64,000 nucleotides of DNA. It comes from Bacteroidia bacterium. GTDB lineage: Bacteria > Bacteroidota > Bacteroidia > Flavobacteriales > Flavobacteriaceae. A model generated the notes under the pieces. That model saw only the letters and a program-made list of their open reading frames with translations. It was not told the DNA's origin and did not search any database. Of this stretch, positions 38,061 through 46,344 are shown in pieces. The position numbers and the translations under genes were made by a program. The stretch's first letter is position 1. Each line of letters begins with the position of its first letter. The stretch is taken from contig JAUIMB010000015.1 in assembly GCA_030432635.1 (NCBI GenBank), positions 22,789 to 86,788 on the forward strand. Direction: 5' to 3'.

Positions 38061-40175
38061 ATGAAGAATAGCTTGATTGCCTTTCTATTTTGTGCTTTTG
38101 GTGTTCTGTCGGCTCAAGAATTAGAAAATTTTGAGAAGTCGCCTGTATTCCCAGAATGTGAATCTCAACCTGTTGCTGAGCTTAAGACCTGTTTCAATAA
38201 CAAAATCAATGCACATATTTTCAATACTTTCAAAGTACCACAAATTGTCAGCGATGAAAACTATGTTGGAGAATTAAAGGTACTGTTTGAAGTGGATAAG
38301 GAAGGCCAAATCAAGGTCATCTATGTCGATTCGGTTTATGAGGAACTCAAGGCAGAAACCCAACGTGTTTTTGAGGAGTTACCAAAAATAATTCCAGGAA
38401 CTTACAATGGCAAAGCTACATTTTATCAATATTCCTTGGGTATTAAAATCCCATTAATCGATCCTGCCGAAATCACGTCTACCAAAAAAAAGGAAACGAC
38501 TACTGTTGATATTACTGTAGATACAGATGTGAATGAAGATGTCAGTAACGAGTATCAACAGGTTAATGACAGTATAGTCAAATATGATGGTCGTGAGTAT
38601 CAAAGTCAGCTCAACATCCCATTTACACATAATTACTATGCACGATTTGATCAGCAAATCAATGGTCTTGGCACCAATAGTCATACGGCTGCTAAACCCT
38701 TCATTTTTGAAGATGTAGCCAAGTATTATGATTTTAAGGCAGAAAAAGAAGCCATGAGAAAAGGCTCTGATGCATGGTGGAGTCGAAAGTTATGGAATGA
38801 GCATTTAATTCAAGTTCAGGGTAAGGGCTATTGGTTTACGGCAGATATAGCTTTGGATCTACAGGTTGGTAAGGATACAGAAGCTGATTTCAATACGACA
38901 TACAACAACACTAGAGCTGTAGTTTTTCAGGGTGGTTTAGGGAAAAAATTTAACTTCTTTGCATCAGTTTATGAAAGTCAAGGTCGATTTGCTGAATATT
39001 TTAATGCCTACGCTGAGCGCATACAGGCCGAAGGTGGCGAACCTATTGTTCCAGGTAGAGGACTTTCCAAACGCTTCAAGGATAGAGGGTTCGATTATCC
39101 TGTAGCAGAAGGTTATCTGTCCTACACACCAGCAAAGTTCATCAATGTTCAATTTGGCCATGGCAAGAACTTTATAGGTGATGGCTATCGCTCCTTATTA
39201 CAGAGTGATGCAACGAGTCCATATCCATTTTTGAAGTTGAATACCAAGTTCTGGAAAATAAAATACACCAACACCTGGATGTGGTTGCGTGATGTGCGAC
39301 CAGAAGTTACAGAAGATGGTGCTTTTTTAACCAAGTACATGGCAAACCACTATTTGAGCTGGAATGTCTCTAAGCGTCTTAATATTGGGTTGTTCGAATC
39401 GGTACTTTGGGCAAATGACAATAACAGAGGATTTGATATCAACTATTTAAATCCAGTGATTTTCTACAGAGCCATCGAATTCTCTACAGGTCAGGATTCA
39501 GGAAATGCCATTCTTGGAGCTTCCATAAAGTACAAATGGAATAATAAGATCAACCTCTATGGGCAATTTATCATGGATGAGTTTGCTATCAACGATGTCA
39601 CAGCAGGAGAAAAGAGTTGGCGAAACAAATTTGGATACCAAGTTGGTGTCAAGTATTTCGACGCCTTTAAGCTGGATAACCTAATGCTTCAGTTCGAATA
39701 CAATCGTGTGCGTCCCTATACATATTCGCACAACTCCATCGTATTAAATTATGCCCATAATAACCAACCCATGGCACACCTTTGGGGAGCCAATTTTAGT
39801 GAAGCCATTCTAATTGGTCGATATACATATAAACGTTGGTTTGCTGATGCAAAGTTTATCCTCGGAAAACGTGGTTTCGATTTTAACGATGGAACGGATA
39901 ACTTTAATTATGGAGGTGATATCTTTAGAACCGAAGACGACCGAAATGCGAATACAGGAATTACAGTCGGACAAGGGAATACAACCGATGTTTTCCAAGC
40001 TGATGTTCAAGCAGGCTATATCGTCAATCCTGTGAGTAATTTACGTTTGTTTACCAATATTACCTTCAGAAATTATAATCCTCAAGCCCAAACAGCGATA
40101 GCATTAAAGACCAATACGGCCTGGTTTACCCTTGGCGTGCGAACCGATTTGTTCAATTGGTATAATGATTTTTAG
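38061..40175 (+). CDS. remB: RemB-like gliding motility outer membrane protein with N-terminal TonB-CTD-like domain
   Basis: 704 residues. Signal peptide (about 1-19, ending LSAQ). Residues 25-140 repeat the pattern of the two preceding TonB C-terminal domains (SPVFPECES, LKTCFNNKI, GELKVLFEVDKEGQIKV, ELPKIIPGTY). A linker then leads to a barrel-like domain (about 195-704) rich in aromatic strands such as LKLNTKFWKIKYTNTWMW and ending WFTLGVRTDLFNWYNDF, resembling capsule-assembly Wzi-like barrels. This matches what I recall of flavobacterial RemB, a protein affecting gliding motility. The assignment is from memory of the family; the barrel and the TonB-like N-terminus are seen in the sequence. 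Confidence 0.72.
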   Translation: MKNSLIAFLFCAFGVLSAQELENFEKSPVFPECESQPVAELKTCFNNKINAHIFNTFKVPQIVSDENYVGELKVLFEVDKEGQIKVIYVDSVYEELKAETQRVFEELPKIIPGTYNGKATFYQYSLGIKIPLIDPAEITSTKKKETTTVDITVDTDVNEDVSNEYQQVNDSIVKYDGREYQSQLNIPFTHNYYARFDQQINGLGTNSHTAAKPFIFEDVAKYYDFKAEKEAMRKGSDAWWSRKLWNEHLIQVQGKGYWFTADIALDLQVGKDTEADFNTTYNNTRAVVFQGGLGKKFNFFASVYESQGRFAEYFNAYAERIQAEGGEPIVPGRGLSKRFKDRGFDYPVAEGYLSYTPAKFINVQFGHGKNFIGDGYRSLLQSDATSPYPFLKLNTKFWKIKYTNTWMWLRDVRPEVTEDGAFLTKYMANHYLSWNVSKRLNIGLFESVLWANDNNRGFDINYLNPVIFYRAIEFSTGQDSGNAILGASIKYKWNNKINLYGQFIMDEFAINDVTAGEKSWRNKFGYQVGVKYFDAFKLDNLMLQFEYNRVRPYTYSHNSIVLNYAHNNQPMAHLWGANFSEAILIGRYTYKRWFADAKFILGKRGFDFNDGTDNFNYGGDIFRTEDDRNANTGITVGQGNTTDVFQADVQAGYIVNPVSNLRLFTNITFRNYNPQAQTAIALKTNTAWFTLGVRTDLFNWYNDF

Positions 40176-40250
40176 AAATATACGTAGTTCTACGTATTGT
40201 TTGATGAGATAATAGTCTATAGTTTTACTGAAAACCTAATTGTTTATCAT

Positions 40251-41930
40251 ATGGCTACATCTCAAGCATTAAAATATCTCGCTATTGTTCTCCTCATGTT
40301 ATGTGTTATTAGCTGTCAGAGAGAAGATGATACTGATCTTTCAAATGATACAGAATTAATTGACCGAGGTTTCAAAATCGAACGCATCGACTTCAATGCG
40401 CTTAAACAAAATGAAAACGTTTTAAGTGCCTTGGAACCATTCACTAACAAAAACACCTCTGGTAATGAATTATCGCGTATAATTCATGACAGTGTTAATG
40501 GGTTTTACATTGATACTGAAAAGGTGATATATATTGAAAAGGAAGGGTATCACTCGTATACATTTTCAATGGTGCCTTATGAAGACAATGAAAAAATTGA
40601 AAACTTGTTGTTGAGCTTACAGGCAGACCAAAGTTATAAGGCATTTATACTTAGTTATAATTTGACCGATGAAGAAATTGAAACGCATAAAGAAGGAGGA
40701 ATAGTGGATTTTACGGAAAAAATGGATGTTAAAAGTTTAGCTGAATTTGATTTTGAAAACATGTCTTCAAATGAAGCTGCTCGCGAGTGTTTAGATTTTG
40801 CATGGATTCAATCTCCGAGAGATTGGGGCTTTGACTTAGTGATAACGGTAGTCGATTGCCCAGACGAATCTAATAACGAAGACGATCCCGAAGAAATTGA
40901 TGCAGGTGATTCATCAACGGGTGGTGCCACAGGAGGTGATTCTCAAAGTGGACCAAATACAGGAAATCCAAATTCGGGATCTACTGGAGAACAAACCGAA
41001 GGAGATCCAGGTTCGGATGATGGATCAAGTTCAGGAGGTAGTACTAATGGTTCAAACTCAAATGAAAATAATGGCAATTCACCCGATGACAATGAAGACT
41101 GTATTTTAGATGTTGATGGCAATTGTATTGATGATACCTCATCCTTGATACTAATCGATGATGGTGATGACAGATCAGTAGATGAAAAAAATTGTGATGA
41201 ATTGCAGAAGTTGTTTTCAATACCAAACTATCCCATTACACCTCCTCTAAAATCTCCAAAGCAAGCAATAGCTCATTTAAAGACTTTGTTAGATCAAAAC
41301 GGAGAACGTGGTTATTCTCTTAATCATTTGACTAGTAACTTGAATGCAGTGGCATCTTGGATAAGCAATCCAAATAACAACAGTATAAGATATCCATACA
41401 GGCAAAATACTTATGGTGGATGTCATAGTCATCAAAACGATGGTAAAGGTGATCCTTTTTTTTCAGGTCAGGATTTACTAGATTTATTACAATTTAAAAA
41501 CACCTATAATAACGGCACATTGGTTGACCCTTCATTATTCGTTCATGTTTTAGTGTCAAATGCAGGTTCAATCACCAATGAAAATCCTGTAGTTCATGCC
41601 ATAAAAATTGAAAATCCTGTATTACTACAGAATCTACAAATTATAGTTGACGATCATGGCGATGCCGATAACGATGGTATCGATTTAGTCCTTGATTTTA
41701 GTAAAAAAATCAAACAAAAGTATGTAGAATTTGAAGATCCAGATACTGGACAACCTAATTCTGACATTAGTTTATACCAGAAAGCACTTCTAAGATTTTT
41801 GAATGATTTTGATGGGAATGGATCTAAAACGGGAATTTCACTTTATAAGGCTAATGATGATTTGACAAATTGGAGTAAACTTACTCTAAGTGAAAATAAT
41901 AATATAAATTCTGATCCTTGTAGCAACTAA
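40251..41930 (+). CDS. Lipoprotein with low-complexity linker and JAMM-like C-terminal domain
   Basis: 559 residues from ATG 40251; a TTG at 40197 would add 18 residues and spoil the signal. Lipoprotein signal with CVISC lipobox (Cys at residue 22). An N-terminal domain (about 30-200) is unknown. A Ser/Gly/Asn/Thr-rich linker (about 205-310) leads to a C-terminal domain with GGCHSHQNDG...FFSGQDL: H392-x-H394-x10-S405-x2-D408. This resembles the zinc motif of JAMM/JAB metalloproteases (HxH-x7-SxxD), with a longer spacing, and no upstream Glu was identified. The extreme C-terminus has Asp-rich DADNDGID and ends in Cys. Followed 12 bases later by DUF6705 genes. Function unknown; surface peptidase or toxin-like lipoprotein are possibilities. 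Confidence 0.7.
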   Translation: MATSQALKYLAIVLLMLCVISCQREDDTDLSNDTELIDRGFKIERIDFNALKQNENVLSALEPFTNKNTSGNELSRIIHDSVNGFYIDTEKVIYIEKEGYHSYTFSMVPYEDNEKIENLLLSLQADQSYKAFILSYNLTDEEIETHKEGGIVDFTEKMDVKSLAEFDFENMSSNEAARECLDFAWIQSPRDWGFDLVITVVDCPDESNNEDDPEEIDAGDSSTGGATGGDSQSGPNTGNPNSGSTGEQTEGDPGSDDGSSSGGSTNGSNSNENNGNSPDDNEDCILDVDGNCIDDTSSLILIDDGDDRSVDEKNCDELQKLFSIPNYPITPPLKSPKQAIAHLKTLLDQNGERGYSLNHLTSNLNAVASWISNPNNNSIRYPYRQNTYGGCHSHQNDGKGDPFFSGQDLLDLLQFKNTYNNGTLVDPSLFVHVLVSNAGSITNENPVVHAIKIENPVLLQNLQIIVDDHGDADNDGIDLVLDFSKKIKQKYVEFEDPDTGQPNSDISLYQKALLRFLNDFDGNGSKTGISLYKANDDLTNWSKLTLSENNNINSDPCSN

Positions 41931-41942
41931 AAAACAATTTAA

Positions 41943-42542
41943 ATGAAAAATTTATTATTTACAATAATGGTTTTAATCGTATTTTCCTGCAAAGCCCAAA
42001 GTCCAATTATTCAATTAGGAGACTATAGTACGGAACTTGTCAATAATTCATACTGGAAAGATGTGAATAACGAAATCAATAAATTTGAAGGTACTTGGAA
42101 ATATGAAGAAGGGAATGCGGAATTTATAATAGCCTTGACCAAAAATGAGCAATACTATAATGGTAGTTATTTTGAAGATCGCATTATTGGCGACTACAAA
42201 TATGTTGAGAATGGCATATTAGTTGCCGATTACCTCTCGAGATTGACGGATTCAAGTGTAAACGATGCACAACATTATATTTCTGGTAATTTTATAGTCA
42301 GCAAAAATCACGTTCCGAGATGTCAAGAATGTAGCAGTAATGAACGGCGTTTTGAACTGTTTTTTACCGATCCTGATCGAAGATATTTGAGTAGTGAAAT
42401 AATTTTAAGATATTTCATTGAAAATGGAGTAGAAAAAATAAAGGTATGGCTTTATGATAGTGACTCTGCGGTATTGCCTTATGAAGGTGCTCCTACTGAA
42501 ATTCGAGTGCCCTATGGCACTTATATAATGACAAAACAGTGA
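41943..42542 (+). CDS. DUF6705 family lipoprotein, copy 1
   Basis: 199 residues. Signal peptide with lipobox IVFSC followed by KAQSPIIQL (Cys at residue 16). The body matches the flavobacterial DUF6705 pattern: YWKDVNNEINKFEGTWKYE, RIIGDYKYVENG, CQECSSNERRFEL, ending in a conserved strand-rich tail (EKIKVWLYDSDSAVLPYEG). Function unknown. Starts 12 bases after the JAMM-like lipoprotein and overlaps copy 2 by 4 bases (GTGA), so the three genes form one operon. Its 3' end is identical to that of copy 2 over 92 bp. Confidence 0.8.
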   Translation: MKNLLFTIMVLIVFSCKAQSPIIQLGDYSTELVNNSYWKDVNNEINKFEGTWKYEEGNAEFIIALTKNEQYYNGSYFEDRIIGDYKYVENGILVADYLSRLTDSSVNDAQHYISGNFIVSKNHVPRCQECSSNERRFELFFTDPDRRYLSSEIILRYFIENGVEKIKVWLYDSDSAVLPYEGAPTEIRVPYGTYIMTKQ

Positions 42543-43272
42543 TCTCAAAATCGATTTTCTTAATTTTTGTTGCATTTGGTTCGTTTTCATGCAAGGCTCA
42601 AAATCCAATAATTTCATTAGATAATAAAGGACAAGATGGAATTATAAATAATGCATATTATAAAGATATTGATAATGATTTGGATGCTTACATCGGCACA
42701 TGGGCCTATGAAAATGGAGATTCCTCTTTTACAATGTCTTTCTTAAAAAAAACACAATCATTTAATGGGAAATGGTATCAAGATCTATTAGTTGGTGATT
42801 ATCAATATATTGTTAATGGTATTCAAGTTCTAGATTATCTTCCTAGGTTAACTGACTCGAATATTAATGACGGTCAACATACTATAGACGGTAATCGTAT
42901 AATTTATAAAAACTTTTTCCCTAAATGCGATGAGTGTGATATTAATGAACGTCGCATAGTACTTTATTTTAGTGACCTCGACAGAAACTATTTATCAAGC
43001 GAGATTGCTATAAGACATTATATAGAAAATGGAGTAGAAAAAATAAAGGTATGGCTTTATGATAGTGACTCTGCGGTATTGCCTTATGAAGGTGCTCCTA
43101 CTGAAATTCGAGTGCCTTATGGCGAGTACATTATGACCAAACAATGATGCCAAAATTTCTTTTTTTCGTTTTTGTTGCATTCGGTTCGTTTTCATGCAAA
43201 GCTCAAAATCCAATAATTTCATTAGATAATAAAGGACAAGATGGAATTATAAATAATGCATATTATAAAGAT
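42420..43272 (+). repeat. Direct repeat with 605-bp period spanning DUF6705 gene junctions
   Basis: 42420-42511 is identical to 43025-43116 (92 bp) and 42596-42667 is identical to 43201-43272 (72 bp), both at an offset of exactly 605 bases; the bases between are also similar. The repeat covers the 3' end of one gene and the 5' end of the next, so the duplication unit is out of register with the genes. Confidence 0.92.
42539..43147 (+). CDS. DUF6705 family lipoprotein, copy 2
   Basis: 202 residues with a GTG start inside the stop of copy 1. Lipobox FGSFSC, then KAQNPIISLDNKG. Same domain plan as copy 1: YYKDIDNDLDAYIGTWAYE, LLVGDYQYIVNG, CDECDINERRIVL and the shared tail. Its first 40 codons nearly equal those of copy 3 and its last 35 equal those of copy 1, so it is a mosaic from a 605-bp tandem duplication. 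Overlaps copy 3 by 4 bases (ATGA). Function unknown; co-expression with a JAMM-like lipoprotein may mean an inhibitor or immunity role, which is inference. Confidence 0.8.
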   Translation: MISKSIFLIFVAFGSFSCKAQNPIISLDNKGQDGIINNAYYKDIDNDLDAYIGTWAYENGDSSFTMSFLKKTQSFNGKWYQDLLVGDYQYIVNGIQVLDYLPRLTDSNINDGQHTIDGNRIIYKNFFPKCDECDINERRIVLYFSDLDRNYLSSEIAIRHYIENGVEKIKVWLYDSDSAVLPYEGAPTEIRVPYGEYIMTKQ

Positions 43273-43329
43273 GTTGATAATGTTTTAGATGCGTACGTAG
43301 GAACTTGGATCTATGAAAATACGTATTGA
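43144..43329 (+). pseudogene. DUF6705 copy 3, truncated
   Basis: 61 codons remain: lipoprotein signal (FGSFSC), NPIISLDNKG and the first motif YYKDVDNVLDAYVGTWIYEN, where DUF6705 similarity stops at 43320. The last codons and the TGA stop come from antisense sequence of the metallo-beta-lactamase-fold pseudogene. About two thirds of the protein is missing. It could still be translated as a short lipoprotein through the ATGA overlap with copy 2. Confidence 0.85.
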
Positions 43330-43615
43330 CCAAGAACGTAATAGGTTGATCACTGAGTTGTTTTATGGCTGTATTTATTTTCTTTGTTAGAGGTACAAAT
43401 TAATCATCAATCACAAAAACACCATCTTCACCAACAGAAACACTAATATTTCCGCCAGTACCTACAAGCATATACACATGATGAGAAGCTCTTACGGTTT
43501 CAATCTTTATATCGTCAATACCTTGCAAATACATCGTATTTCCGAAGAGAAAAAAAAGAAGAGTAATTTTCGAAAGACGGTTTTCATAAAATATGATTTT
43601 AAAGTAGAGTCGCAT
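43313..43615 (-). pseudogene. MBL-fold metallo-hydrolase, 5' fragment with nonsense codon
   Basis: Starts with ATG at 43615 and a hydrophobic signal region; IKIETVRASHHVYMLVGTGGN and VSVGEDGVFVIDD are the start of a secreted metallo-beta-lactamase-fold hydrolase. A TAA at 43402-43400 sits where relatives have Gln (DDQFAPL), and reading through it continues in frame with FVPLTKKINTAI, ITFLVNTYFH, i.e. up to the HxHxDH metal motif (normally NTHFHGDH), where similarity ends at the junction with DUF6705 copy 3. So the gene has a likely CAA-to-TAA change, a lost metal-site His and a missing 3' part. Confidence 0.85.
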
Positions 43616-43660
43616 AGAGATACTTAATCTTTCAAGGCTTTCGATTATTTGTACTTAGAA

Positions 43661-43691
43661 TTGCCTAAACCCTTTTTTAAAAGTATCTTTG
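43661..43691 (+). promoter_or_regulatory. Promoter of ctaB operon
   Basis: TTG at 43661-43663 and TATCTTTG at 43684-43691, spaced 20 bases. Predicted transcript start near 43697, before the TTG start of ctaB at 43715. Confidence 0.6.
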
Positions 43692-43714
43692 CAGTCGCAA
43701 TAAAATCTTAGGAA

Positions 43715-44608
43715 TTGGCTACTGCAAAATCTTCCATACATGAGATGTCATGGATTTCCGATTTTAAGGAAATTACCAAAATAAGGCTTTCTGTTAGCGT
43801 TGTTTTTTCAGCACTTGCTGGCTACTTGCTCGGTGCTATTGAAGTCGATGTCTACACCTTGATTTTATTGGCGTTTGGCGGTTATTTTATGGTTGGTGCC
43901 TCCAATGCCTTTAACCAAATCATCGAAAAGGACCTTGATGCCTTGATGGATCGCACCAAAAACAGACCAGTGCCTGCTGGCCGAATGACCGCAAAAACAG
44001 CATTCGTTATTGCAACATTGTTTACCATAGCAGGAATTGTAGTCTTGTATATCATCAATGAACGTACAGCGATGTATGGAGCAATTTCAATATTTCTCTA
44101 TACTTGCGTATACACACCTCTAAAGACCAAAACACCTTTGGCTGTTTTTGTAGGAGCCATACCTGGAGCAATTCCATTCATGTTAGGTTGGGTTGCAGCA
44201 CGCAATGATTTTGGTATCGAACCAGGAACCTTATTTGCCTTGCAGTTTTTTTGGCAGTTTCCACATTTTTGGGCGATTGGTTGGTTCTTATATGAAGATT
44301 ATGAAAAAGGTGGATTTTACATGTTGCCAACCCGAAAACGCGATAAGGGTACAGCCGTACAAACCATTATGTATACCATTTGGACGGTTTTAATTTCTAT
44401 CGTGCCTGTTTTTGGAGTAACAGGTGATTTAAAATTATCTGTAGTTGCAGCAGTTATTGTATTTGCGCTTGGCTTGGTAATGCTTTATTATGCTTTTGAA
44501 TTATTCAAAAAACGTACAGCCAAAGCCGCAAAACAATTGATGCTATCAAGTGTTTCCTACATTACATTACTACAAATTGTTTATGTCGTAGATAAATTTT
44601 TAAGATAA
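43715..44608 (+). CDS. ctaB: Protoheme IX farnesyltransferase (heme o synthase)
   Basis: 297 residues with about eight helices, UbiA superfamily. Prenyl diphosphate-binding motifs are visible: NAFNQIIEKDLDALMDRTKNRPVP (positions about 68-91, N-x3-E-x-D-x3-DRTxxRP type) and the second loop YEDYEKGGFYMLP. It farnesylates heme b to heme o, the precursor of heme a for the oxidase encoded here. The TTG start at 43715 fits the promoter; an ATG at 43745 is an alternative. First gene of the second cox cluster; coxC starts 1 base after its stop. No heme A synthase in the window. Confidence 0.94.
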   Translation: MATAKSSIHEMSWISDFKEITKIRLSVSVVFSALAGYLLGAIEVDVYTLILLAFGGYFMVGASNAFNQIIEKDLDALMDRTKNRPVPAGRMTAKTAFVIATLFTIAGIVVLYIINERTAMYGAISIFLYTCVYTPLKTKTPLAVFVGAIPGAIPFMLGWVAARNDFGIEPGTLFALQFFWQFPHFWAIGWFLYEDYEKGGFYMLPTRKRDKGTAVQTIMYTIWTVLISIVPVFGVTGDLKLSVVAAVIVFALGLVMLYYAFELFKKRTAKAAKQLMLSSVSYITLLQIVYVVDKFLR

Positions 44609-44609
44609 A

Positions 44610-45191
44610 ATGGATTTAACCCAAGGAACAGAATCGGAAAAGAATGACAGAGCCAAACGTATGATGCTTTGGTTTGGAATTATTTCTTTGATCATGTCAT
44701 TTGCTGGTCTAACCAGTGCTGTGTTGGTAAGCCGAAAGCGGGAAGATTGGATGCACAACTTTGAAATGCCTCAAGCTTTTTTAATAAGTTGCGTCATTAT
44801 TATAGCAAGCAGTTTAACGTTTATTTTAGCAAAGCGTGCCCTCAAGAACAATAACCGAAGTTTGGCAACCATAATGTTGTTGTTAACATTCTTGCTTGGT
44901 GTAGCCTTTATTTGGAGCCAAGTAAAGGGCTTTCAACAAATTGTTGATTCTGGATATTATTTCACAGGAGCATCCTCAAACGTGACCATGAGTTTCATCT
45001 ATGTCATTGCAGCCGTACACATATTACACGTTGTGGCTGGACTCATATCCTTGATGGTCGTAATTTATAATCATTTTAAACAAAAGTATTCAGCAACCCA
45101 TATGCTTGGCTTGGAGCTCTCTGCAACCTTTTGGCATTTTATAGATATACTGTGGTTATTTCTGTATTTGTTTTTGGCATATTTGGTCTAA
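44610..45191 (+). CDS. Heme-copper oxidase subunit III-like protein (short form)
   Basis: 193 residues with five hydrophobic helices (about 20-40, 57-76, 85-104, 122-146, 170-192). The C-terminal signature LELSATFWHFIDILWLFLYLFLAY and VAAVHILHV-type helix match subunit III of cytochrome oxidases. It lies between heme o synthase and the longer subunit III gene. Subunit III stabilises the O2-reducing core. Two subunit III-type genes in tandem are usual in flavobacteria, possibly together replacing one seven-helix protein. Confidence 0.9.
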   Translation: MDLTQGTESEKNDRAKRMMLWFGIISLIMSFAGLTSAVLVSRKREDWMHNFEMPQAFLISCVIIIASSLTFILAKRALKNNNRSLATIMLLLTFLLGVAFIWSQVKGFQQIVDSGYYFTGASSNVTMSFIYVIAAVHILHVVAGLISLMVVIYNHFKQKYSATHMLGLELSATFWHFIDILWLFLYLFLAYLV

Positions 45192-45293
45192 AATTTTCAT
45201 GGATTACATTCGTTGGAAGGTGCTATGCAGACTAGCTTTGTGCATAGTTTTCAATTTTTGGAAGCGTATGTTTTTTTAGATAGATAAATTGAT

Positions 45294-45301
45294 TATTTTT
45301 G
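45294..45301 (+). promoter_or_regulatory. -7 element upstream of the long subunit III gene
   Basis: TATTTTTG in a 138-bp gap, 28 bases before the ATG at 45330. No clean -33 element. Confidence 0.4.
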
Positions 45302-45329
45302 TGCAACTTTTAATCACTAAACCCTTTTT

Positions 45330-46328
45330 ATGGATACTACAGTAGCAAGTACTGGAACAGAAGGCAAAACTTGGGGTGGAGGCAACGAACCACTAAAAGC
45401 GAGTTATGGTAAAATGATGATGTGGTTTTTTATCGTATCTGATGCCTTAACTTTCTCTGGATTTTTAGCAGCTTACGGATTTTCAAGGTTTAAGTTTATT
45501 GGCTCTTGGCCTATAGCAGATGAAGTGTTTACACACGTTCCATTTTTCCACGGAAATTATCCAATGATTTATGTTGCATTCATGACATTCATATTGATCA
45601 TGTCTTCTGTAACCATGGTGTTAGCCGTAGATGCTGGTCACCATATGAAGAAAAACAAGGTGACATGGTATATGTTCTTGACCATTATTGGTGGTTTGAT
45701 ATTCGTTGGTTCCCAAGCGTGGGAATGGGCAACCTTTATCAAGGGTGATTATGGAGCAGTGCAGACCAAAGGTGGAAATATCCTTCAGTTTGGACATTAT
45801 GTAGATGTTGAAGGAAAGCAAAAGTTCAAACGTGTAGCACTTGCCGATTTTGCTATCGCAGCTGAAAGTTACAGGGCTGAACACGAAAAAAAGAACGGTT
45901 TGTGGTTTGTTCAGGAAAGTACCTTGCCAACCTATACGATAGATGAGGTTTATAACGGCTTGAAAGCTAATCCTGACGTATTGGTTAGAACCCAAATCAT
46001 TAACGAAGAAGGTGAAAAAACAGTATTGTCCAGAGAAGAATCCTTAGCCCAAATAAAGAATAACGGCAAAATGGTGGTCGAAGGTGCAAATCTTCATGTC
46101 AATGAATATGGTACGTCACTATTCGCAGATTTCTTCTTCTTTATCACTGGTTTTCACGGTTTTCACGTATTTTCAGGTGTCGTCATCAATATCATTATTT
46201 TCTTCAATGTGATCTTGGGAACCTACGAGCGACGTGGAAGTTATGAAATGGTTGAAAAAGTAGGTCTGTATTGGCACTTTGTCGATTTAGTTTGGGTCTT
46301 CGTATTTACATTCTTCTACCTAGTTTAA
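45330..46328 (+). CDS. coxC: Cytochrome c oxidase subunit III (long form with internal hydrophilic insert)
   Basis: 332 residues. N-terminal helices (about 28-50, 70-95, 105-128) and C-terminal helices (about 260-290, 308-332) have oxidase subunit III signatures (FFFFITGFHGFHVFSGV, GLYWHFVDLVWVFVFTFFYLV). Between helices, about residues 135-255 form a hydrophilic domain absent from ordinary subunit III (KFKRVALADFAIAAESYRAEH, TIDEVYNGLKANPDVLVRTQI). This insert is seen here; its role is unknown but it could contact ACIII or cytochromes. Followed 16 bases later by subunit IV. Confidence 0.92.
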   Translation: MDTTVASTGTEGKTWGGGNEPLKASYGKMMMWFFIVSDALTFSGFLAAYGFSRFKFIGSWPIADEVFTHVPFFHGNYPMIYVAFMTFILIMSSVTMVLAVDAGHHMKKNKVTWYMFLTIIGGLIFVGSQAWEWATFIKGDYGAVQTKGGNILQFGHYVDVEGKQKFKRVALADFAIAAESYRAEHEKKNGLWFVQESTLPTYTIDEVYNGLKANPDVLVRTQIINEEGEKTVLSREESLAQIKNNGKMVVEGANLHVNEYGTSLFADFFFFITGFHGFHVFSGVVINIIIFFNVILGTYERRGSYEMVEKVGLYWHFVDLVWVFVFTFFYLV

Positions 46329-46344
46329 AATTTAATTATACAAT

